A stretch of 64,000 nucleotides of DNA from Bacillota bacterium (GCA_023390335.1 JAEWCZ010000013.1:62001-126000), one strand, 5' to 3'; shown: positions 24,694 to 34,456, numbered from the stretch's first letter. Notes: generated from the letters alone by a model not told the origin. Numbers and translations are program-made.

Positions 24694-25941
24694 ATGAGAG
24701 CAGAAATATTAGCCGTTGGTACAGAGTTGCTCATGGGGCAGATTGTTAATACCAATGCACAGTATATATCCTCAAAGCTGCCCGAAGCAGGTGTTGGTGT
24801 ATATTATCATAGTGTAGTAGGTGATAATCCCGATAGATTGGAAGAATGTTTAAAGCTTGCTTTGGAGCGGTGCGACATAGTCATAACAACAGGCGGTCTG
24901 GGTCCTACTCAGGATGATTTGACAAAAGAGACTATTTCTCGGGTCTGCGGTAAAAAGCTACTTATTCATGAAGAGAGCATTAATAAAATAAAAGACTATT
25001 TCAGAAGGCTTGGAAGGCAAATGACGCCAAACAATGAAAAGCAGGCGTATATGCCCGAAGGTTGTATAGTACTTAAAAACAATAATGGTACTGCACCGGG
25101 ATGTATAATAGAAATAGGAGAAAAGGTAGTTATAATGCTCCCTGGCCCACCGGTAGAGATGAAACCCATGTTTTTGGATTATGTTATGCCATATTTCAAA
25201 AATAAGGGCGCAAATTCTATAGAATCTGTGATTTTACGAGTTTTTGGTATTGGCGAATCAGCTATGGAAACAAAAATAATGGATCTGATTGATGGCCAGA
25301 CGAACCCAACTGTTGCCACATATGCCAAAGAAGGCGAGGTTACTATAAGGGTAACTGCCAGTGTTCCCAAAGGTGAAAGTGCAGAACATATATTGATACC
25401 TGTTGTAAATGAGATAAAGAGAAGGACCGGTGACAATCTATACTCTGATAAGGATGAAACTTTGGATTCTGTGGCTGCAGGACTTCTTTTGGAAAACAGT
25501 ATTACAATCGCAACTGCCGAGTCCTGTACAGGAGGCCTTATTTCAGAGATGCTTACTGACGTGCCGGGGATTTCCCGGGTATTTATGGGGGGAGCAGTAA
25601 CATATTCCAATGAAGCAAAAATGGAATACCTTGGAGTAAAGGAGCAGACACTTCAGGCCTACGGAGCAGTTAGCTGTGAAACAGCAGCAGAGATGGCAGC
25701 GGGTATCAGAAAAAGGTTGAAAACCGACATTGGTATATCTGTTACAGGAATAGCAGGGCCTGGCGGAGGTACTGCTGAAAAACCCGTTGGATTGGTTTAT
25801 ATAGGTCTTTCAAGCGATAGCGGTACAGTTACAAAAGAGCTTAGGCTTTCGGGCAACAGAAAGAAAATTAGGACGATTACTGCATTGAATGTGTTTGACT
25901 TAATACGAAGATATGTTTTGAAGCTTGAAATGGATCTTTGA
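24694..25941 (+). CDS. cinA: CinA-family competence/damage-inducible protein
   Basis: A 415-residue protein in two parts. The N-terminal molybdopterin-binding-like (MoCF) domain (residues 1-165, GTELLMGQIVNTNAQYIS, TTGGLGPTQDDLT) acts as ADP-ribose pyrophosphatase in relatives. The C-terminal PncC domain (about 255-415, TAESCTGGLI, SVTGIAGPGGG) deamidates nicotinamide mononucleotide. It is therefore likely an NAD-salvage enzyme despite the name. The ATG with CGGAGG upstream is chosen over one 33 bases earlier. It is followed closely by murJ, and the cinA-recA linkage is classic for Firmicutes. Confidence 0.94.
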   Translation: MRAEILAVGTELLMGQIVNTNAQYISSKLPEAGVGVYYHSVVGDNPDRLEECLKLALERCDIVITTGGLGPTQDDLTKETISRVCGKKLLIHEESINKIKDYFRRLGRQMTPNNEKQAYMPEGCIVLKNNNGTAPGCIIEIGEKVVIMLPGPPVEMKPMFLDYVMPYFKNKGANSIESVILRVFGIGESAMETKIMDLIDGQTNPTVATYAKEGEVTIRVTASVPKGESAEHILIPVVNEIKRRTGDNLYSDKDETLDSVAAGLLLENSITIATAESCTGGLISEMLTDVPGISRVFMGGAVTYSNEAKMEYLGVKEQTLQAYGAVSCETAAEMAAGIRKRLKTDIGISVTGIAGPGGGTAEKPVGLVYIGLSSDSGTVTKELRLSGNRKKIRTITALNVFDLIRRYVLKLEMDL

Positions 25942-25994
25942 TAATTGATATACACATGAAAAGGACTGCGAACCGGCAGTCAGGAGGGTTAAAT

Positions 25995-27587
25995 TTGAGT
26001 TCAAATAATAAAAAATTAACAGGTGCCGCAATAATAGTAATGGCATCGTTGGTTGTAAGCAGAATAACGGGTTACCTGAGAACAATATTAATAAACAATC
26101 TGCTTACGGCATCACAGTCTGATTCATTGTTGGCAGCTTTCAGAACAACTGACTTGATGTATAACCTATTAATCGGAGGGGCAATATCTGCCGCACTTGT
26201 TCCTGTATTATCGGGATACATTGCAAAAAACGATGAAGAGGATGGTTGGAAAGCCATCGGAACTTTTGTAAACGTTGTATTTGTAACAATGATCGGTATA
26301 TGTATACTTGGAGTAATTTTTGCTCCTGCTGTTGTATCTATGACTGCGTCAGGCTTAACAGGTGAAAAAAGGGAACTTACAATCCAGCTTACAAGGATAC
26401 TTTTCCCTTCAGTAGGGTTTATGATGCTGGCAGGTATTACAAACGGAGTGCTTTATTCTTATAAGAGGTTCGCATCCGCTGCATTTGCACCATCAGTGTA
26501 CAATCTTGGAACAGCGCTAAGCATATTCATACTTAGCAGATTTGGGGTAAGATACGTGGCTTTTGGTGTATTAGCAAGTGCAATCGTATATTTCGTAATG
26601 CAGATATCCTTCGCATGGCCCAATTTAAAGTATTACAGACCTAAAATTCTTTGGAAGAATCAAGGTTTCAGAAGGCTGTTTAAGCTTGCAATACCGTCCC
26701 TTGCAGCTTCTGCCATAGCACAAATAAATATACTTATATCACTGAACTTTATATCAATGTTCAAAAATGACGGAAGTATCACAGCCTACTACAATGCAAA
26801 TGATTTGTGGCAGCTACCCTACGGCATATTTGCTATGGGACTTGGAACAGCAATTCTTCCTACACTTTCAGAAAAACTTGCGCTAAAGAAGGTGGGGGAT
26901 TTTAAAGAGATACTGAACAGCGGGTTTAAGACAATCTTATATCTGATAATCCCGTCTTCAGTTGCATTCATAGTACTTTCACAGCCGGTTGTCAGCGTTG
27001 TGTACAAATGGTCTCAAGTTATAGGAAAAGAACGAATCGTAACGGCGGGCAGCATATTACTGCTGTTTACGGCTGCAATGATAGCTCAATCAATGTTAGC
27101 TCTTCTGAACAGAGCTTTTTATGCTGATAACGATACAAAGACACCTCTTTATATCGGTACGGTATCTATTGCACTGAACTTTGTATTCTGTTACATATTC
27201 CTGAAAGCTACAGACCTTGGCCCTGCCGGTATGTCATTATCATATTCCATACAAAGTGTGGTAAATATGGCTATTATGATGGTGATAATATCAAAACGAA
27301 TGAACGGAATGGGATGGAAGAAGTTGCTCAACTATTCTCTAAAGCTGTTGGGGGCGGCGGCAATTATGGGGGTAATACTTTTTACAATGAACAAATTTAT
27401 CCCTGTTGATTTTACAAAGCCTTTTGCAATGCATTCAAAATTGGTTGAAATAGCAGCATTGGGAATAGAAATTGTAGTAGGAGCATCGGTTTATTTTGCA
27501 TTTACCATGTTATTTAAGATTGAAGAGGCGGTTTCGGTTAAGGACAAATTTGTTGGCAGGATTAAACGCTTAGTTAAAAAATCATAA
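25995..27587 (+). CDS. murJ: Lipid II flippase MurJ
   Basis: A 530-residue MOP-superfamily membrane protein with about 14 helices, which flips lipid II to the outer face for peptidoglycan synthesis. Typical segments are SRITGYLRTILINNLL near the start, FRTTDLMYNLLIGGAISAALVPV, and LPYGIFAMGLGTAILP. The TTG at 25995 with AGGAGGG upstream is the best start. The frame is open further upstream, including an ATG at 25956, but without a ribosome site there. It starts 53 bases after cinA and is probably co-transcribed with it. Insertion in the cinA-recA interval is seen in some clostridia. Confidence 0.9.
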   Translation: MSSNNKKLTGAAIIVMASLVVSRITGYLRTILINNLLTASQSDSLLAAFRTTDLMYNLLIGGAISAALVPVLSGYIAKNDEEDGWKAIGTFVNVVFVTMIGICILGVIFAPAVVSMTASGLTGEKRELTIQLTRILFPSVGFMMLAGITNGVLYSYKRFASAAFAPSVYNLGTALSIFILSRFGVRYVAFGVLASAIVYFVMQISFAWPNLKYYRPKILWKNQGFRRLFKLAIPSLAASAIAQINILISLNFISMFKNDGSITAYYNANDLWQLPYGIFAMGLGTAILPTLSEKLALKKVGDFKEILNSGFKTILYLIIPSSVAFIVLSQPVVSVVYKWSQVIGKERIVTAGSILLLFTAAMIAQSMLALLNRAFYADNDTKTPLYIGTVSIALNFVFCYIFLKATDLGPAGMSLSYSIQSVVNMAIMMVIISKRMNGMGWKKLLNYSLKLLGAAAIMGVILFTMNKFIPVDFTKPFAMHSKLVEIAALGIEIVVGASVYFAFTMLFKIEEAVSVKDKFVGRIKRLVKKS

Positions 27588-27613
27588 GTAAAAAAATATT
27601 TTAATTTTAGCAG

Positions 27614-27642
27614 TTGACTATAAATAAAATAAAATATATAAT
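27614..27642 (+). promoter_or_regulatory. recA promoter
   Basis: TTGACT (27614-27619), a 17-base spacer and TATAAT (27637-27642). The predicted start is near 27649, at the LexA box. Confidence 0.85.
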
Positions 27643-27648
27643 TAAAAA

Positions 27649-27660
27649 GAACAAATGTTC
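27649..27660. promoter_or_regulatory. LexA (SOS) operator of recA
   Basis: GAACAAATGTTC is a perfect GAAC-N4-GTTC box overlapping the predicted transcription start, so LexA binding would block recA until DNA damage. Confidence 0.9.
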
Positions 27661-27682
27661 GAATGATAAAGGAGGTCACCCC

Positions 27683-28729
27683 GTGTTAGAAAAGAAAAAA
27701 GCATTAGAGATGGCTTTGGGCCAGATAGAAAAGCAGTTTGGTAAAGGCGCGGTAATGAAACTGGGCGAAAATTCACATATGAATATAGAGAGTATTCCTA
27801 CAGGTTCTATGAGCCTTGATCTGGCACTCGGAGTAGGAGGAGTTCCCAGAGGAAGGATTGTTGAAGTCTTCGGGCCGGAATCATCAGGTAAGACAACTGT
27901 TGCACTGCATATTATTGCAGAGGCTCAAAAAGCCGGAGGCGAGGCTGCTTTTATTGACGCAGAACATGCCCTTGATCCTGTGTATGCAAAGAAACTTGGG
28001 GTTGATATAGAAAATCTGATAGTGTCACAGCCTGATACAGGTGAACAGGCGCTTGAGATTACAGAAGCACTTGTAAGAAGTGGTGCCATAGATGTTATTG
28101 TAGTTGACTCTGTTGCTGCTCTTGTACCTAAGGCAGAAATTGACGGAGAAATGGGAGACTCCCATATAGGCTTACAAGCAAGGCTTATGTCACAAGCTTT
28201 GAGAAAATTAGCTGGTGTTATTAGTAAATCAAGGACAACCGCTATATTCATTAATCAGCTTCGTGAGAAGGTTGGTGTAATGTTTGGTAATCCGGAAACT
28301 ACGCCAGGTGGTAGGGCATTGAAGTTCTACTCTTCCGTAAGGCTTGATGTTAGAAGAATAGAAGCTATTAAACAAGCAAACGAAATTGTGGGTAACAGAA
28401 CAAGAGTAAAGGTTGTAAAAAACAAAGTTGCTCCTCCTTTTAAAGAAGCGGAGTTTGATATTGTTTATGGTCAGGGTATATCCAGAGAAGGCAGTATACT
28501 CGATATTGCTGTAAGCATGGATATTGTCAATAAGAGCGGAGCGTGGTTCTCATATAACGGTCAGCGTATTGGACAGGGCCGTGAAAATGCAAAACAATAT
28601 TTAAAAGAAAATGTGGCTATGTGCAGTGAAATTGAGAAACTTATCAGAAGTAATTTTGTTGTAACTGCTGTTCCACAAAATGAAGAGCCCGAGGAAGACG
28701 AAGATATTGCACTTGATGAAATGGAATAA
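27683..28729 (+). CDS. recA: Recombinase RecA
   Basis: A 348-residue DNA strand-exchange ATPase and LexA co-protease. Walker A GPESSGKTT near residue 65, Walker B in DVIVVDSVAALVP, loop L2 near FGNPETTPGGRALKF and an acidic C-terminal tail (EEPEEDEDIALDEME) are all present. Translation must start at GTG 27683 (GGAGGT six bases upstream). The reading frame runs on upstream, but that part carries the promoter and LexA box. It is followed by recX, with a hairpin in between. Confidence 0.98.
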   Translation: MLEKKKALEMALGQIEKQFGKGAVMKLGENSHMNIESIPTGSMSLDLALGVGGVPRGRIVEVFGPESSGKTTVALHIIAEAQKAGGEAAFIDAEHALDPVYAKKLGVDIENLIVSQPDTGEQALEITEALVRSGAIDVIVVDSVAALVPKAEIDGEMGDSHIGLQARLMSQALRKLAGVISKSRTTAIFINQLREKVGVMFGNPETTPGGRALKFYSSVRLDVRRIEAIKQANEIVGNRTRVKVVKNKVAPPFKEAEFDIVYGQGISREGSILDIAVSMDIVNKSGAWFSYNGQRIGQGRENAKQYLKENVAMCSEIEKLIRSNFVVTAVPQNEEPEEDEDIALDEME

Positions 28730-28746
28730 ATAAATAGTGTTATTAT

Positions 28747-28786
28747 AAGGCATGCTTGAAGGGTTAATTCTCCACAGGCGTGCCTT
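28747..28786 (+). terminator. Weak hairpin between recA and recX
   Basis: A nine-pair stem (28747-28755 with 28778-28786, one wobble) with a 22-base loop, followed by ATTATAC rather than a T-run. It may lower the amount of recX transcript relative to recA. Confidence 0.5.
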
Positions 28787-28819
28787 ATTATACTATGTGA
28801 AAAATAATCGGAGGTTGTT

Positions 28820-29440
28820 ATGAGGATTACATCAATAGAAAAAAGTGATAAGAATAAATCTATGGCAAGCGTCTACATAGATAACAAGACAGATTTTGTA
28901 TTGCCACAGAAACGTATTGATGCCCTTAACCTTACTGTTGATAAAACTATTGAGCAGGAAACACTGGATTATATACTTAAATATGAGGTTTATGCAGCCG
29001 CAAAGAATTCAGCGGTGAAATATATCTCTCTAAAGCTCAGAACTTCATTTGAAGTAGAAGAAAAGCTTAGGGAACTGGGATATGAGGAAACTATAATAAA
29101 TAGAGTGATAAATGATTTAACTGAAATAGATTACATAAATGATTATAAATATGCCACTAAGTATATAACTGAAAAAACAAAGCTAAAGCCAAAGTCTACA
29201 AAGCTCTTGGCAATGGAACTGGATTATAAGGGGATTCCTGGTGATATAATAAACAGCGCCATTGAAGAACTAAGCCCTGATGATGATAAGGTAGCTCTGG
29301 AATTACTAAAAAAACGCTACTCAAAATATAACGAGTTTGATGAAATTTTGATTAAAAAAATGAAAGCGTACCTCGCAGGTAGAGGATTCAGTTATAATCA
29401 GATTTCAAAAGCCATAAGTAAATATATACCAGAGGATTGA
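28820..29440 (+). CDS. recX: Regulatory protein RecX
   Basis: A 206-residue helical protein of the RecX family, which binds RecA filaments and modulates them. It is built of three-helix repeats. LRTSFEVEEKLRELGYEE near residue 75, the LTEIDYINDYKYA segment and GRGFSYNQISKAI at the C-terminus are typical. Its place after recA is the standard one. The start ATG has CGGAGG seven bases upstream. A 158-base AT-rich gap to rimO shows no clear terminator. Confidence 0.93.
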   Translation: MRITSIEKSDKNKSMASVYIDNKTDFVLPQKRIDALNLTVDKTIEQETLDYILKYEVYAAAKNSAVKYISLKLRTSFEVEEKLRELGYEETIINRVINDLTEIDYINDYKYATKYITEKTKLKPKSTKLLAMELDYKGIPGDIINSAIEELSPDDDKVALELLKKRYSKYNEFDEILIKKMKAYLAGRGFSYNQISKAISKYIPED

Positions 29441-29598
29441 TGTAATGCGGTTTCTAACTGCAAAAAAAATAAATAATTGCAAATTATTTGCCTAAAACAT
29501 TGACAATCTGTAATTATTATTAAATAATTTTTAATAGAACTTTTTAGATTATTTAAACAGAAATCTATGAACTTAAATCGAAACATGGAGGGCTTTAG

Positions 29599-30939
29599 GT
29601 GAAAAAAAAGATAGGCATCGTCTCATTGGGATGCCCCAAAAATTTAGTAGACAGCGAGATAATGCTTGGTATGCTGTCAAACGCAGATTATGAAATTGTA
29701 AATGACAAGGAAGATGCTAATGTACTTATAGTAAATACATGCGGATTTATTGAAACTGCTCAGCAAGAATCCATAAATACAATTTTAGAAATGGCAGATG
29801 AAAAGGGTCGCAATTGCGAGGTACTTATAGTTACCGGTTGTATGGCAGAAAGGTATAAAGAAAAAATACTAGAACAAATACCAGAAGTGGATGCTGTACT
29901 GGGAACCGGTAATTATAAAGAAATAGCGGAAGTAATTAATCTTGCTTATATGGGAGAAAAGACAGTATCTTATGGAAAGCTGGACGAAACTGATTATCTT
30001 GATGAAGAGAGAGTAATTTCATCAGCTAAACATTCTGTCTACTTGAAAATATCAGAAGGCTGCGATAACCGCTGCACATACTGTATAATACCATTTCTAA
30101 GAGGTAAATACAGGAGCCGTAAAATGGAGTCACTAGTTAAAGAAGCTGAACTTTTGGCTCAAAAAGGAACCAAAGAAATAATTATTGTTGCACAAGACAG
30201 TACCCGCTACGGTATTGATTTATATGGCAAAAAAATGCTTCCCGAGTTGATCAGAAAGATATCGGACATTAGTGGAATAGAGTGGATAAGGCTGTTGTAT
30301 TGCTATCCAGAGGAAATAGATGATGAGCTGATAGAAGAAATAGCTAATAATCCAAAGGTTTGCAAATACCTTGACATACCCATTCAGCATGCTTCCGACA
30401 GCATACTAAAGCAAATGGGAAGACGAGGTACTGTTTCGGAGATTCGTCAGGTACTGAATAAATTGAGAGAAAAAGTAAGCGGTATTACAATTAGGACATC
30501 ACTGATTGTTGGATTTCCAGGAGAGACAGAGGAAGATTTTGAAGAATTGATTGCTTTTGTAAAGGAATTCAGACTGGATAGAGTAGGTGTATTTACTTAT
30601 TCAAAAGAAGAAGGTACGCCTGCTGCAAAGATGAAAGGCCAGATACCAAAGCATATTAAAATTAAAAGGCAAAAAAAGATTCTCGAGCTTCAAAATTCGA
30701 TCAGCAGGGAAATAAATCAAGACAGGAATGGAAAAGTCTACAAAACAATAGTTGACGGTATTGCTGATGATGGTATATTCTATTATGGACGTACTTATGC
30801 AGAAGCTCCAGAGATTGATGGGGTTATTTATATTACTAGTCCGGATGAGCTTTCAATAGGTAGTTTTACAGATGTTAGGATCCTTAATACCGAAGATTAT
30901 GATTTGATAGGAGAGGTCATAAATGAATTTACCAAATAA
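29599..30939 (+). CDS. rimO: Ribosomal protein S12 methylthiotransferase RimO
   Basis: A 446-residue radical-SAM enzyme that adds a methylthio group to the conserved Asp of ribosomal protein S12. The UPF0004 domain (VSLGCPKNLVDSE, NTCGFI, VTGCMAERY) holds three Cys for an auxiliary 4Fe-4S cluster. The radical SAM motif is CDNRCTYC near residue 155, and a C-terminal TRAM domain binds the target. The SLGCPKNLVDSE opening distinguishes RimO from MiaB. The start is GTG with GGAGGG six bases before. Its end overlaps pgsA by 17 bases, indicating translational coupling. Confidence 0.96.
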   Translation: MKKKIGIVSLGCPKNLVDSEIMLGMLSNADYEIVNDKEDANVLIVNTCGFIETAQQESINTILEMADEKGRNCEVLIVTGCMAERYKEKILEQIPEVDAVLGTGNYKEIAEVINLAYMGEKTVSYGKLDETDYLDEERVISSAKHSVYLKISEGCDNRCTYCIIPFLRGKYRSRKMESLVKEAELLAQKGTKEIIIVAQDSTRYGIDLYGKKMLPELIRKISDISGIEWIRLLYCYPEEIDDELIEEIANNPKVCKYLDIPIQHASDSILKQMGRRGTVSEIRQVLNKLREKVSGITIRTSLIVGFPGETEEDFEELIAFVKEFRLDRVGVFTYSKEEGTPAAKMKGQIPKHIKIKRQKKILELQNSISREINQDRNGKVYKTIVDGIADDGIFYYGRTYAEAPEIDGVIYITSPDELSIGSFTDVRILNTEDYDLIGEVINEFTK

Positions 30940-31543
30940 AATAACTATATCAAGAATTTTTTTAGTACCGTTATTTATGATTTTTGTTATACCAATTCCT
31001 GATGCTACAGTTAATTTTCAGCTTTTATCTTTCTTAAAAAATGAAATGCTGTCAATAAATAACTTTATAAATAATTACGGAAGTTATGTTGCTGCGGTAC
31101 TATTTATATTAGCTGCAAGTACTGACGGGGTTGACGGGTATATCGCCAGAAAACATAAACTTGTTACTGCTTTTGGGAAATTCCTTGACCCTATAGCAGA
31201 TAAATTATTAATTACTGCGGCATTGATTGCTTTGGTTCAGCAACAAGTTGTTACTGGTTGGGCAGCTATGATTATAATATCAAGGGAACTTTTAGTTACA
31301 GGACTGCGTTTAGTTGCCGCAGGAGAAGGCCAGGTTATTGCAGCAAATAAATCAGGAAAAGTTAAGATGGTATTTCAAACTATTGCTGTTTCTGTTTGCC
31401 TCTTAAAGAATTGGCCATTTTCAATATTTACAGATGTGCCAATTGACTCCTACCTGATGTTCATAGCTGTTATAATAACCATATACTCAGGAATAGACTT
31501 TTTTGCAAAGAACTTAAAAATACTCAAATCAGGCGGTATGTAA
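30923..31543 (+). CDS. pgsA: CDP-diacylglycerol-glycerol-3-phosphate 3-phosphatidyltransferase
   Basis: A 206-residue integral membrane enzyme that makes phosphatidylglycerol phosphate. The CDP-alcohol phosphotransferase signature D-x2-D-G-x2-A-R-x8-G-x3-D-x3-D is fully present (DGVDGYIARKH ... GKFLDPIADK) near residues 68-95. The loop between helices one and two is somewhat longer than in B. subtilis PgsA. It is coupled to rimO, as in many Firmicutes, and a terminator follows. Confidence 0.95.
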   Translation: MNLPNKITISRIFLVPLFMIFVIPIPDATVNFQLLSFLKNEMLSINNFINNYGSYVAAVLFILAASTDGVDGYIARKHKLVTAFGKFLDPIADKLLITAALIALVQQQVVTGWAAMIIISRELLVTGLRLVAAGEGQVIAANKSGKVKMVFQTIAVSVCLLKNWPFSIFTDVPIDSYLMFIAVIITIYSGIDFFAKNLKILKSGGM

Positions 31544-31571
31544 AACAATCATTTATATTGATATACGAAAG

Positions 31572-31600
31572 TAGCCGTGGGAAACTGCGGCTATTTATTA
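31572..31600 (+). terminator. Terminator after pgsA
   Basis: A nine-pair stem with two wobbles around a GAAA loop (31572-31593), followed by TTTATTAT. Confidence 0.6.
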
Positions 31601-31712
31601 TGTCTATAGGGCTTTATAATAGTGAAGGCTATTAAAGGCTCAAGTTAGAAAAAGATGTTTATGTAAATTTAATATTAGTAACTTTGGGAAATTTAATATT
31701 ATTAGAAAATAG

Positions 31713-31741
31713 TTGCAATAATAATAAAGTTAATATATAAT
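31713..31741 (+). promoter_or_regulatory. Promoter of the fapR operon
   Basis: TTGCAA (31713-31718), a 17-base spacer and TATAAT (31736-31741). The predicted start is near 31748, just ahead of the FapR box. Confidence 0.75.
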
Positions 31742-31755
31742 CCTATTATCAGCGA

Positions 31756-31772
31756 TTAGTATCTGGTAATAA
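31756..31772. promoter_or_regulatory. FapR operator
   Basis: TTAGTATCTGGTAATAA is a near-perfect copy of the 17-base FapR palindrome (TTAGTACC-type half-sites). It lies at about +8 to +24 of the predicted transcript, so FapR should repress its own operon until malonyl-CoA/ACP rises. Confidence 0.8.
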
Positions 31773-31804
31773 TTATAGATAATAATTTTAAGGGGTGGTT
31801 GTAA

Positions 31805-32389
31805 GTGAGCAGATCTTCTTCTCACAAACAGCAAAGGCAAAAGACTCTGCTTGAGAAAATTAAGTACGACCCATTTTTAACAGATGAAGAATTAGCTGAT
31901 TTTTTTAAAGTGAGCGTACCAACAATCAGACTTGACCGACTGGAACTCGCTATTCCAGAGCTGCGAGAAAGAATTAAAAATGTTGCTGAGAGCAATCAAG
32001 AGAAATTAAAGTCACTTGAAAGTAAGGAATTTATTGGTGAATTGATAGATTTACAACTTGGACAAAATGCAATTTCACTTATGGAAACTAATAGTACTAT
32101 GGCGTTTGAAAAAACACATATTGTGCGGGGACACTATATTTACTCATTGGCTGAAACCCTTGCTATTGCAGTAATAGATTCACAGGTAGCCTTGGTTGGC
32201 GTGGCAAATATAAAATACAAAATTCCTGTTTATGCGGGGGCAAGAATAATAGCAAAAGCAGAGGTCAGGGAGACTAAGGGAAACAGGTTTATTGTCTGGG
32301 TCAAAATATACGAAAAAAATGTTGAAGTATTCAGAGGAAAATTTATACTGGTATCTCTTAATGAAAATACAATTAAAGAAAAAATATGA
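31805..32389 (+). CDS. fapR: Fatty acid and phospholipid biosynthesis regulator FapR
   Basis: A 194-residue repressor with an N-terminal helix-turn-helix (residues about 15-60, LTDEELADFFKVSVPTIRLD) and a C-terminal hotdog-fold domain that binds malonyl-CoA or malonyl-ACP. GQNAISLMETNSTMAFEKT and VRGHYIYSLAETLAIAVID match the effector pocket region. Start is GTG with GGGGTGG upstream. It leads the operon, as in other Firmicutes where fapR precedes plsX, and its own operator is just upstream. Confidence 0.95.
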   Translation: MSRSSSHKQQRQKTLLEKIKYDPFLTDEELADFFKVSVPTIRLDRLELAIPELRERIKNVAESNQEKLKSLESKEFIGELIDLQLGQNAISLMETNSTMAFEKTHIVRGHYIYSLAETLAIAVIDSQVALVGVANIKYKIPVYAGARIIAKAEVRETKGNRFIVWVKIYEKNVEVFRGKFILVSLNENTIKEKI

Positions 32390-32445
32390 AATTTTTTATG
32401 TATATTCTGAATATTTATTAATGATACTTTTGGAGAGTGACAAAG

Positions 32446-33474
32446 ATGATTAACATAATTGTTGATGCTATGGGTGGAGATAATGCACCTAATGCTATAA
32501 TAGATGGTTGTGTTGAAGCCATAAACATGAAAGAAGGCTTCAATATTACACTTGTTGGTAAAAGCGAATTAATAGAAAATAATTTAAGTAAAAAGGAATT
32601 TAATAAAGATAGAATTAGCATTGTCAATGCAACAGAGGTTATAACAGGAGAGGATACTCCTACAAAGGCTATCCGAAGTAAAAAGGATTCCTCTATGGTA
32701 GTGGGTATGAAGCTATTAAAGGAAAACAAGGGAGATGCATTTATATCAGCCGGTAATACTGGAGCTATAATGACGGGAGCGTTATTGATAGTAGGTCGTA
32801 TAAAAGGGATCGATAGGCCGTCACTTCCGGCATTGGTTCCATCTAAAAAAGATATGGTTCTGATAATAGATGCTGGAATGAACACAGTTTGCAGGCCCAT
32901 AAACTACTTACAGTTTGGCATAATGGGTTCCATTTACATGAAACTGATTTACAAAAAAGAAAACCCCAAAATTGGACTTTTGAATGTAGGATCAGAAGAT
33001 GCTAAAGGAAATGATACTCTAAAGCAGGCTTTTAGCCTACTGTCATCTTCACAATTAAATTTTGTAGGAAATACCGAAGGAAATAATATTCCCGGTGGTG
33101 ATGTTGACGTAGCCGTTTGTGACGGATACGTAGGAAATGTTGCTTTAAAGCTGTATGAAGGTGCCGGATCACTTTTCCTTGGAGAACTAAAAAAAATTTT
33201 TACATCAAATATTTTAACAAAATTGTGTTACCTGCTATTAAAACCATTTTTTAAGAATTTTAAAAGTAAATTCGACCCTGATGAACTTGCAGGAGCTCCT
33301 GTGTTAGGTGTCAATGGGTTGGTAATAAAGAGTCATGGCTCATCAAAAGAAAAAACGATTAGATATGCAATACTAAACAGAGCAATACCGTTAATAGAAA
33401 ATGGCGTAGTAAATGAAATTAAAGAACAATTTAAGAATATGGAGGTAAACTCTTCTGATGGCGAAATGGACTAA
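32446..33474 (+). CDS. plsX: Phosphate acyltransferase PlsX
   Basis: A 342-residue peripheral membrane enzyme that turns acyl-ACP into acyl-phosphate, the donor for PlsY in phospholipid synthesis. The start IIVDAMGGDNAPNAI and later segments AGNTGAIMTGAL, IDAGMN and NVGSEDAKGND are diagnostic. ATG at 32446 is chosen (GGAGAG upstream); the GTG nine bases earlier overlaps the ribosome site. It overlaps fabH by 17 bases. Confidence 0.96.
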   Translation: MINIIVDAMGGDNAPNAIIDGCVEAINMKEGFNITLVGKSELIENNLSKKEFNKDRISIVNATEVITGEDTPTKAIRSKKDSSMVVGMKLLKENKGDAFISAGNTGAIMTGALLIVGRIKGIDRPSLPALVPSKKDMVLIIDAGMNTVCRPINYLQFGIMGSIYMKLIYKKENPKIGLLNVGSEDAKGNDTLKQAFSLLSSSQLNFVGNTEGNNIPGGDVDVAVCDGYVGNVALKLYEGAGSLFLGELKKIFTSNILTKLCYLLLKPFFKNFKSKFDPDELAGAPVLGVNGLVIKSHGSSKEKTIRYAILNRAIPLIENGVVNEIKEQFKNMEVNSSDGEMD

Positions 33475-34456
33475 AAGTGTAGGCATAATAGGCACAGGTA
33501 GTTTTGTACCTGAAAAAGTACTTACCAATAATGATCTGGAAAAATTGGTTGATACATCAGACGAATGGATTATAAAAAGAACAGGAATATCAGAGAGACG
33601 TATTTTAGATGATGACACCCCTAATTACATGATGGGAATTGAGGCAGCCAAGGGGGCTTTGAAAGATGCAAACCTTAATGCTGAGGATATCGACTTAATT
33701 ATTTTATCAACCGAAGCTCCTGACTACATGTCACCATCCATGGCATGTATTATTCAAGGTGCTATTGGTGCTGTAAACGCAACTGCTTTTGACATAAATG
33801 CAGCTTGTACAGGGTTTATTTACTCATTATCAGTTGCACAGCAGTTTATTGCAAATGGAGTATATAAGCATGCTTTAGTAATTGGATGTGAAGGATTATC
33901 TAAAATTGTTGACTGGCAAGACAGAAATACCTGCATTCTTTTCGGAGACGCTGCAGGTGCAGTAGTACTTGGAGAAGTTGAAGAAGGATATGGCATACTT
34001 GATTCATTCCTTGGATCAAATGGAGCTGATGGTATGAATATAACAATTCCGAACCTGTATTTATCCGAAGAAGAAAAGGAAAAGCGAATAAACGGAAAAT
34101 ACAACTCAATATGGATGGATGGTAAAGAGGTCTTTAAATTTGCTGTAAAGGCAATGTCAGCTGCAACAATGCATGTTTTAGATAATCTAAATATGGATAT
34201 AGATGAACTTGATTTTATTTTTCCACATCAGGCAAACACGAGAATCATTGATGGTGCTATAAAGAAACTTGGAATTACTGATGACAAAATCCACTGCATT
34301 ATAAATAAATACGGCAATATTTCATCAGCATCCATTCCTGTAGCAATGGATGAAGCCAAAAGAGAGGGAAAAATAAAAAAAGGCGACAAAATGGTTCTTG
34401 TTGCTTTTGGTGGTGGATTGACTTGGGGTTCAATGGCTGTTAAGTGGTCTAAATAG
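33458..34456 (+). CDS. fabH: 3-oxoacyl-ACP synthase III
   Basis: A 332-residue condensing enzyme that starts fatty acid chains from acyl-CoA and malonyl-ACP. The catalytic triad is Cys in NAACTGF near residue 112, His in FPHQANTRI near 257, and Asn in KYGNISSASIP near 287. The start lies inside the 3' end of plsX with GGAGG upstream, so the two are translationally coupled. Full length. Confidence 0.96.
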   Translation: MAKWTKSVGIIGTGSFVPEKVLTNNDLEKLVDTSDEWIIKRTGISERRILDDDTPNYMMGIEAAKGALKDANLNAEDIDLIILSTEAPDYMSPSMACIIQGAIGAVNATAFDINAACTGFIYSLSVAQQFIANGVYKHALVIGCEGLSKIVDWQDRNTCILFGDAAGAVVLGEVEEGYGILDSFLGSNGADGMNITIPNLYLSEEEKEKRINGKYNSIWMDGKEVFKFAVKAMSAATMHVLDNLNMDIDELDFIFPHQANTRIIDGAIKKLGITDDKIHCIINKYGNISSASIPVAMDEAKREGKIKKGDKMVLVAFGGGLTWGSMAVKWSK

